DNA from: Woeseiaceae bacterium
GTDB taxonomy: Bacteria; Pseudomonadota; Gammaproteobacteria; Steroidobacterales; Woeseiaceae
Length of the DNA stretch: 6,766 bases
Direction of reading: 5' to 3'
NCBI GenBank assembly: GCA_013138675.1
Contig: WTCH01000250.1
Location: 1 to 6,766, forward strand
Below the pieces are notes generated by a model. That model saw nothing but the letters and a program-made list of their open reading frames with translations. It was not told the DNA's origin and did no database searches. The position numbers and the translations under genes are program-made. Below, piece after piece: positions 1 through 4,890 of this stretch (position 1 is the stretch's first letter; every line of letters starts with the position of its first letter).

Positions 1-1134
1 TTGGTGTTCATGATTTCCCTGCAGTTCGGCATGTATGGGCTCATGATCGACAACACGCTGCAGGCATTTACCGGGCACCTGCAGATTCAGGCGCCGGGTT
101 ACATCGACGACAAGAAGATGCGCCAGATCGTGGCCGACATCCTGCCACTTGCCGAGTCCTTACGTGCTGAATTCCCCGAGCAGAATATTGCGGCTCGTGC
201 GACGGGCTTCGCGCTGGTATCGAGCGAGGATCGCAGCTACGGCATCGCTGTATTCGGAGTGGAGCCAGCCTACGAGCCGGGCGTGTCAACCTTACCCGGG
301 CTAATTGCCGAAGGACGCTACCTGGACGATAGCGAGGCCGCCGAGATCATTATTGGTGCAGCGCTTGCCCGAAATCTGCGGGTGGAGTTGGGCGATGAGC
401 TGACACTTCTCGGTAGTGGCCGTGACGGCTCTTTCGCGGCAGCCGTCGTCAACATCGTTGGTATATTCGATAGTGGTATGGTCGATTTCGATCGCAGCAT
501 TACTGAAATCCCGCTCGGCTTCTTCCAGGATGTTTTCTACATGGATGGCAGCGGCCATCATGTAGTGATCAACACGGGAAGCATCGATGGCGTCGAAGAG
601 CTACAGGCACGCATCTCGGCAGCATTACCAGTGGATGAAGAACTCGTAGTACACGACTGGGATGCACTACAACCTGGATTGCAGCAAGCCATCAAGGCGG
701 ACATGAGTAGTGCGTTCTTCATGTACGGCATTCTCGTTATTCTCGTTGCGTTTAGCGTTCTCAATACGCAGTTGATGTCGGTACTCGAGCGAACACACGA
801 GTTTGGCATCGTCATGTCACTTGGCCTGACCCCCGGCCGTCTTAGCCGGCTGGTGCTTCTGGAGACCTCTATCATGGGCGTCCTGGGCCTGGTGCTTGGC
901 GCGGTACTCGGCGGTCTGTTCACCTACTGGTTCAACGTCAACGGTTTCGCTTATCCGGGGATGGACGAGATGGCCGCGAAATTCAATTTACCGGCACGCT
1001 TCTACCCGCAAGTGTCTACGCTTTCGCTGCTGGCGGGTCCGGTTGTCGTATTTATTTTCACCATTCTTGCGGCACTGTACCCGGCGCTCAAGCTGCACAA
1101 ATTGCATCCGGTTGAAGCGATGAGGGCGGTCTGA
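1..1134 (+). CDS. ABC transporter permease, FtsX/MacB (LolC/E-like) family, 5'-truncated
   Basis: Inner-membrane subunit of a mechanotransmission-type ABC transporter. The frame is open from base 1 and the visible 377 residues start inside the first membrane helix, so the true start lies upstream, perhaps 20-40 codons (inference); the TTG at base 1 is not taken as a start. After TM1 comes a large periplasmic domain (about 18-235) of the MacB_PCD type, with the family-typical segment GHLQIQAPGY at 25-34. The FtsX domain follows, with TM2 about 238-262, TM3 284-311 and TM4 338-362. The cytoplasmic turn after TM2 reads ERTHEFGIVMSLGLTPGR (263-280), the usual ATPase-coupling element, and the C-terminus HPVEAMRAV is the standard ending. 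The long TM3-TM4 periplasmic loop (FAYPGMDEM...FYPQ) fits the COG4591 branch. TGA shares one base with the next ATG. It pairs with the second permease and the ATPase downstream. Family is certain; substrate is unknown, and nothing shows it is the housekeeping LolC or LolE. Confidence 0.93.
   Translation: MVFMISLQFGMYGLMIDNTLQAFTGHLQIQAPGYIDDKKMRQIVADILPLAESLRAEFPEQNIAARATGFALVSSEDRSYGIAVFGVEPAYEPGVSTLPGLIAEGRYLDDSEAAEIIIGAALARNLRVELGDELTLLGSGRDGSFAAAVVNIVGIFDSGMVDFDRSITEIPLGFFQDVFYMDGSGHHVVINTGSIDGVEELQARISAALPVDEELVVHDWDALQPGLQQAIKADMSSAFFMYGILVILVAFSVLNTQLMSVLERTHEFGIVMSLGLTPGRLSRLVLLETSIMGVLGLVLGAVLGGLFTYWFNVNGFAYPGMDEMAAKFNLPARFYPQVSTLSLLAGPVVVFIFTILAALYPALKLHKLHPVEAMRAV
1122..1126 (+). 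promoter_or_regulatory. Ribosome binding site of second permease
   Basis: GAGGG lies inside the last codons of the upstream permease, 7 nt before the ATG at 1134. It favours this ATG over the in-frame ATG at 1140 (third codon) and supports coupled translation across the TGATG junction. Confidence 0.6.
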
Positions 1135-2366
1135 TGCATATGTTCGGTATCTTGCTGCGACTGGCCTGGCGCAACCTGTGGCGCAATCATCGCCGCACGC
1201 TGATCATGTTATTGGCTATTGTGCTCGGCACCTGGGCCATGATTTTTATGACGGCGCTGATGCGCGGCATGGTTTCGCAAATGGTCGCCGATGGCATCAG
1301 CGTTTTGCCGGGCCACGTGCAGGTGCATCATCCGGACTACCGTGACGATCCTAGTATCGCGAACTTAATTGCTATAAGTGACGAAGAGCTGTCGGAACGG
1401 TTCGGCTCATCTGCTGATTTTTTAGCTTGGGCGACCCGCATACGTGTACCGGCTGTCATTACGAGCGAATACGAATCTCGCGGCGTTACATTGCTGGGCG
1501 TCGATCCGCTGCAGGAGCGAGGCCTGACTTTCGTGGACTACGACGCGGTGGAAGGACGCTTCCTCGAGTCGGCGGACGACACTGGCGTCGTTATTGGCAG
1601 AAAACTCGCGACAACACTCAATACCAAGGTTGGCAAGCGCATTGTCCTGATGAGTCAGGACCCGGAAAACGAAATCGCGGATCGCGGTTTTCGCGTTGTC
1701 GGGCTGTTTGATGCCAACGTTCAGGCTTACGAGGAAGCCTATGTCTTCGCCGGCAAGGCGACGACCCAGAAAATGCTGCGAGTGGGCGACCAGGTCTCGG
1801 AACTCGTTGTCCTTGGCGACGACTTTCGCGACGTAGAGGCGGAGTACAACAAGACTGTTGAGTTCATCGATGGTCGCGCCGAAGTGAAACGCTGGATCGA
1901 GCTGGACGCCTACCTGGGTACGATGCTAAGCGTCATGGACGGTTTTGTACTGGTGTGGATTATCGTCATATTCCTGGCGCTGTCGTTTGGTCTCGTCAAT
2001 ACGTTGGTGATGGCCGTATTCGAGCGAGTTCGGGAAATCGGTCTGATGCTGGCACTCGGCATGCGGCCTATCTATATTCTCGGCCAGATCATCGTTGAGT
2101 CCCTGCTACTACTGGCCATCGGGCTTGCGATCGGCACTGTGCTCGCCTGGGCTGCAGTACAGCCGATGAAAGATGGCGTCGATCTCAGCATTGTCGGCGA
2201 AGGCATGGAGATGTGGGGCATGTCGAGCGTTTTGTATCCCGAGTTGTTGCTCAGTGACGTGATTCTCGCGAACGTGGTTGTATTGGTACTTGGATTTCTC
2301 GCGAGCCTGTCGCCTGCATGGCGTGCGGCTCAGTACGAACCGATTGAAGCAATTACAAAGGTCTGA
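1134..2366 (+). CDS. ABC transporter permease, FtsX/MacB (LolC/E-like) family, second subunit
   Basis: Complete 410-residue inner-membrane permease, normal length for the family. The N-terminus has the amphipathic RLAWRNLWRNHRRTL (9-23), then TM1 about 22-44, a periplasmic MacB_PCD-type domain (about 45-265, with GHVQVHHPDY at 60-69), TM2 268-294, TM3 314-342 and TM4 375-398. The ATPase-coupling segment after TM2 is FERVREIGLMLALGMRP (296-312), and the protein ends EPIEAITKV. The TM3-TM4 loop carries GVDLSIVGEGMEMWGM (348-363), a signature I associate with COG4591 permeases. It differs clearly from the first permease, so the transporter is probably a LolCE-like heterodimer and not a MacB homodimer. 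The start is fixed by GAGGG 7 nt upstream and the 1-nt overlap with the preceding stop. The ATPase gene follows after 2 nt. Substrate not determinable from sequence; lipid, lipoprotein or hydrophobic envelope cargo is inference from the family. Confidence 0.95.
   Translation: MHMFGILLRLAWRNLWRNHRRTLIMLLAIVLGTWAMIFMTALMRGMVSQMVADGISVLPGHVQVHHPDYRDDPSIANLIAISDEELSERFGSSADFLAWATRIRVPAVITSEYESRGVTLLGVDPLQERGLTFVDYDAVEGRFLESADDTGVVIGRKLATTLNTKVGKRIVLMSQDPENEIADRGFRVVGLFDANVQAYEEAYVFAGKATTQKMLRVGDQVSELVVLGDDFRDVEAEYNKTVEFIDGRAEVKRWIELDAYLGTMLSVMDGFVLVWIIVIFLALSFGLVNTLVMAVFERVREIGLMLALGMRPIYILGQIIVESLLLLAIGLAIGTVLAWAAVQPMKDGVDLSIVGEGMEMWGMSSVLYPELLLSDVILANVVVLVLGFLASLSPAWRAAQYEPIEAITKV
2357..2362 (+). 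promoter_or_regulatory. Ribosome binding site of ABC ATPase
   Basis: AAAGGT within the last codons of the second permease, with its GG ending 7 nt before the ATG at 2369. Moderate Shine-Dalgarno match that supports the chosen start. Confidence 0.5.
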
Positions 2367-2368
2367 TC

Positions 2369-3061
2369 ATGACGGCAGTACGTTGCATTGATTTATGCAA
2401 AACCTATCGGCAGGGCGACGAAGACATCAAGGCGCTCGATCACGTCAGTATCGAGATCGACCAGGGCGGCTTCGTCTGTCTTTCGGCGCCGTCGGGCGGC
2501 GGCAAAACGACGCTGCTCAACGCGATCGGCGGACTGGACAAGCCGGACAGCGGCGAGATCTACATTGCTGGCCAGCGCATCGACAACCTGTCGAAAGGTG
2601 AGCTTGCGGAGCTGCGTCTGCGGCAGATCGGCTTCGTATTCCAGGCGTTCAACCTGATCCCGGTACTGACAGCCCGAGAAAACGTCGAGTTCGTGATGCA
2701 AGTACAGGGTGTGGCTGCGTCCGAGCGGCAGAAACGGGCTGTCGAGATACTCGAAGAAGTCGGACTTGCCGGACTCGACGACCGGCGTCCGTCGGATATG
2801 TCCGGCGGGCAGCAACAGCGTGTAGCCGTCGCGCGCGCGATTGTGTCGCGGCCTGCATTGGTACTCGCAGACGAGCCGACGGCAAATCTCGACTCCAAGA
2901 CGTCCGACGGTTTGATGGAGTTGTTCCGCGCGCTTAACGACCATCACAACACGACATTCGTCATCGCGACCCATGACAAGCGCGTCATGAGCTACGCGAA
3001 ACGGCTTGTGCGCATGCTGGACGGACGAATCGTCGAAGATATCGAGCAAGATGCCGCGTAG
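2369..3061 (+). CDS. ABC transporter ATP-binding protein, LolD/MacB type
   Basis: Cytoplasmic nucleotide-binding subunit (230 residues, usual for LolD-like proteins) that would power the two permeases. Motifs in order: Walker A APSGGGKTT (40-48), Q-loop Gln at 92 in FVFQAFNLIPVLTARENV, ABC signature MSGGQQQRVAVARAI (144-158), Walker B LVLADE (164-169) with catalytic Glu169, D-loop NLDSKT (173-178), and H-loop His202 in VIATHDKRV. The sequence after the Q-loop (NLIPVLTARENV) is typical of the MacB/LolD/FtsE group. Two departures are visible: the first Gly of Walker A is Ala40, and the signature begins MSGGQ instead of LSGGQ. Both are mild, and all catalytic residues are present, so it should be active. 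It starts 2 nt after the second permease, and its last 11 nt overlap the barrel gene, indicating one operon. Name and role are firm; assignment to a specific transport pathway is not. Confidence 0.96.
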   Translation: MTAVRCIDLCKTYRQGDEDIKALDHVSIEIDQGGFVCLSAPSGGGKTTLLNAIGGLDKPDSGEIYIAGQRIDNLSKGELAELRLRQIGFVFQAFNLIPVLTARENVEFVMQVQGVAASERQKRAVEILEEVGLAGLDDRRPSDMSGGQQQRVAVARAIVSRPALVLADEPTANLDSKTSDGLMELFRALNDHHNTTFVIATHDKRVMSYAKRLVRMLDGRIVEDIEQDAA

Positions 3062-4178
3062 TTCTGCGTTAATTCTTCTTTTCTTCTGTGTTGGCGCATT
3101 TGCCGAAGACGCCGCCTACGACTTCGGGGGGCACACAAAACTGCGATTGGTCGGGCAGGGTTATCCCGATGACAGCCTGTTTCGTGATCTCGTCGGTTCA
3201 ACGTCACTGGATGGGGCGGGTGAGTTACGCCTGAACTTCTCGGCGAAGCGCGACGGCTGGTCGTTTCACTCCGACTACCAGTTGCTCGGCTTGTACAGTG
3301 AATTTCTGCCGATGGGAATGCCGAATGACGATAACAGGTTGTTCGACCTGACCAAAACGATAAGCGAGGGCTCCGACAACGCATTTCTGCACCGGCTCGA
3401 TCGCCTCTGGTTCGGCTATACCGGCGAAAAGGCCGTGATCAGGGTAGGGCGGCAAGCCCTGTCGTGGGGCAACGGTCTGTTTTTTGCCCCGATGGATCTC
3501 GTCAACCCGTTCGATCCGACGACGATTGACACCGAGTACAAGACCGGTGACGACATGGTGTATATGCAATACCTGAGGGACAACGGTGATGATGTCCAGG
3601 GAGCCGCGGTTTTTCGCCGCGATCCAGCTAGTGGCGATGTCGAAAGTGATCAGGGCACAGTCGCGCTCAAGTACCACGGCTTCGCCGGGGAGACTGAGTA
3701 CGACATCCTCGTCGCTGAGGATCACGGCGATACGGTTTTCGGGCTTGGCGGCGCTGGTAGTCTGGGCGGCGCCGTGTGGCGAGGCGACGTTGTTGTCACG
3801 GATACGGACAGCGACACCATCGTCGAAGTCGTCGCTAACCTCAGTCACTCCTGGTTGTGGGGAGAGCACAATATCAGCGGCACGGCCGAGTACTACTTCG
3901 ATGGCGATGACAGGAACTACGTCGCCGGCAGCCTGATGATCGAGATGTCCGCGTTATGGATGATCACGCCTACGCTTGTTGCAAACGTTGATGACCCGAG
4001 TGCGCTACTGCAGTTCGTCACACAGTACAGCCTGGGTGACAACATGACGTTTCTCGGCAGCCTGAACCTGCCGTTGGGCAGCAATGGCACGGAATTTGGT
4101 GGCCCGGAATCGGGTATTCCGAATCGCTATTTGTCGTTCGATGTCGGTGTTTTCGCGCAGTTGGCCTGGTATTTTTGA
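3051..4178 (+). CDS. Putative outer-membrane beta-barrel protein of the ABC operon
   Basis: The start at 3051 is chosen because it gives a clean Sec signal peptide, MPRSSALILLFFCVGAFA, with cleavage likely after AFA (18|19). An upstream in-frame ATG at 3006 would bury this behind a polar tail. The mature part has no long hydrophobic helix. It alternates polar and hydrophobic residues in strand-like stretches (for example about 56-84, 117-133, 204-222, 242-265, 275-300, 361-375) and ends in AWYF. A terminal Phe after aromatic residues is the usual BAM recognition signal of outer-membrane barrels. The segment RVGRQALSWGNGLFF (131-145) followed by VNPFDP (151-156) resembles the strand signature of DUF1302-like and porin-like barrels, from memory and not verified. 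The gene overlaps the ATPase gene by 11 nt and has only a weak GAGCAAG before its ATG, so translation is probably coupled. Outer-membrane barrel location is a good inference; function is unknown, plausibly the outer-membrane terminus of the transport route. Confidence 0.82.
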   Translation: MPRSSALILLFFCVGAFAEDAAYDFGGHTKLRLVGQGYPDDSLFRDLVGSTSLDGAGELRLNFSAKRDGWSFHSDYQLLGLYSEFLPMGMPNDDNRLFDLTKTISEGSDNAFLHRLDRLWFGYTGEKAVIRVGRQALSWGNGLFFAPMDLVNPFDPTTIDTEYKTGDDMVYMQYLRDNGDDVQGAAVFRRDPASGDVESDQGTVALKYHGFAGETEYDILVAEDHGDTVFGLGGAGSLGGAVWRGDVVVTDTDSDTIVEVVANLSHSWLWGEHNISGTAEYYFDGDDRNYVAGSLMIEMSALWMITPTLVANVDDPSALLQFVTQYSLGDNMTFLGSLNLPLGSNGTEFGGPESGIPNRYLSFDVGVFAQLAWYF

Positions 4179-4181
4179 TAT

Positions 4182-4224
4182 CGCCCGCTAGTCAGGTCCC
4201 CCTTGAGGGGAGGCGGGCTCCTAC
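4182..4224 (-). repeat. REP-like palindromic element between convergent genes
   Basis: On the minus strand the element reads GTAG, then GAGCCCGC, an inner hairpin, and GCGGGCG. The outer arms GCCCGC (4183-4188) and GCGGGC (4213-4218) are perfect inverse complements. An inner stem TCCCC/GGGGA (4197-4201 with 4207-4211) has a 5-nt loop, and eight unpaired bases lie on one side. A GTAG/GTGG head next to an imperfect GC-rich palindrome is the known layout of REP elements mobilised by RAYT (TnpA-REP) transposases. Only one copy is visible, so repetitiveness is inferred. It may also act as a bidirectional terminator or 3' mRNA stabiliser for the barrel and hemerythrin genes, but no T-tract follows it on either strand. 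The GTAG head contains the hemerythrin stop codon. Confidence 0.5.
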
Positions 4225-4784
4225 GACGCGGACAGGTCCTTGATGTTCTGCAACAGGTTCGCGAATGAGTGCTCTCGTTCGGAACCGAATACGGGATCGA
4301 GCGTGTCGAAATTTGATATGTCGACGAACATTTCTTTCTCGCTATTCACAAGATCCCTGGCGCGCCGGAATAGATCTTCCTCCTCCCACGCTATGTGCTT
4401 TCGCAGCATCGTCACATAGTTGCTCGTGTCCTCGACCAGCCGCTCGCGCGTGACTGTGGCGCCGGATGCAACCGCTTCGACATCGTTTCGCAGCGCCTCG
4501 CCGAGTTTGGCAAGTTCCTGATGTTCGGGTTCGACACGTTCGAGTCCTTTAGTCATCTCCGGTTTTTCGGATTTCATCACTCCATAGAGCAAGTCTTCCT
4601 TCGGGTGATGTACGGCATCGGAATAGACGGTCATGTAGCGCATGATGTCATGGACCAACTCGTAGTCGGGCCGCTCTCCGTCGCGTATGTGCTCAATCTG
4701 CTGGCCAAGCAAGTCCAGCATGACCGTCATATTGCGGTGGTCTGCACGAAGATCGTCAAGAAGGTCTGCGAGTAATAGAGTCAT
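4221..4784 (-). CDS. Hemerythrin-domain protein
   Basis: Cytoplasmic 187-residue protein with no signal peptide and a predicted four-helix bundle. It carries a full hemerythrin-like di-iron ligand set: His16 in ADHRNM, His59/His60 and Glu63 in HHPKED (59-64), His88 in EPEHQEL, and His130 with Glu134/Glu135 in KHIAWEEEDLF (129-139). Single-domain hemerythrin-like proteins bind O2, NO or peroxide, or store and handle iron; which applies here cannot be read from the sequence. About 40 residues follow the last ligand (145-187), a modest C-terminal extension of unknown role. The start is supported by GAGG 7 nt upstream. The gene is convergent with the barrel gene and divergent from the M48 gene, so it is probably monocistronic. 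The TAG stop sits in the head of the REP-like element. It is not part of the ABC operon. Confidence 0.93.
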   Translation of the reverse strand: MTLLLADLLDDLRADHRNMTVMLDLLGQQIEHIRDGERPDYELVHDIMRYMTVYSDAVHHPKEDLLYGVMKSEKPEMTKGLERVEPEHQELAKLGEALRNDVEAVASGATVTRERLVEDTSNYVTMLRKHIAWEEEDLFRRARDLVNSEKEMFVDISNFDTLDPVFGSEREHSFANLLQNIKDLSAS

Positions 4785-4791
4785 TTTTGGG

Positions 4792-4795
4792 CCTC
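4792..4795 (-). promoter_or_regulatory. Ribosome binding site of hemerythrin gene
   Basis: GAGG on the minus strand (CCTC on the plus strand), 7 nt before the ATG at 4784. Good spacing; it fixes the start. Confidence 0.65.
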
Positions 4796-4878
4796 AAGGC
4801 TGCCCAATCATCGTGCCCGTAGACGAGCTTTGCCGTAATCCGGGTTTTCACTTACACCTCGTACGCCTGTCATTTCCG

Positions 4879-4884
4879 TATAAT
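4879..4884 (+). promoter_or_regulatory. Sigma70-type -10 box of M48 protease gene
   Basis: A perfect TATAAT, six bases before the ATG at 4891. Transcription normally starts about 7 nt after the -10 box, which places +1 on or beside the A of the ATG. No good -35 hexamer is present at 16-18 nt; CTTACA at 4851-4856 matches TTGACA at 4 of 6 positions, but its 22-nt spacing is too long. No extended -10 TGn is present. The promoter might therefore rely on an activator, or the match could be chance. Confidence 0.45.
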
Positions 4885-4890
4885 GATGCG

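Larger units (their letters stand above)
4785..4890. promoter_or_regulatory. Divergent intergenic region between hemerythrin and M48 genes
   Basis: 106 nt separating two divergently read genes, so it must hold both promoters. For the plus strand only the TATAAT at 4879-4884 stands out. On the minus strand I find the hemerythrin ribosome binding site but no convincing -35/-10 pair. No clear operator palindrome or riboswitch-like fold is visible. Confidence 0.5.

Noticed and set aside
2393..3049. Long minus-strand open frame (218 codons) opposite the ABC ATPase
   Set aside because: It is a mirror of a high-GC gene with strong motifs on the plus strand; its translation shows no domain and no ribosome binding site.
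3006..3050. Longer barrel ORF starting at ATG 3006
   Set aside because: It adds 15 polar residues (MCACWTDESSKISSK) before an otherwise well-formed signal peptide and increases overlap with the ATPase; 3051 is far more plausible.
3225..3869. Long minus-strand open frame (214 codons) opposite the barrel gene
   Set aside because: Antisense shadow with no recognisable motif; the plus-strand reading has a signal peptide and a coherent barrel pattern.
4851..4884. CTTACA plus TATAAT as a complete sigma70 promoter
   Set aside because: The 22-nt spacer is outside the functional range, so only the -10 box is kept.
4687..4890. Upstream extension of the M48 frame from ATG 4687
   Set aside because: It runs antisense through the hemerythrin gene and would place 68 unrelated residues before the lipoprotein signal.
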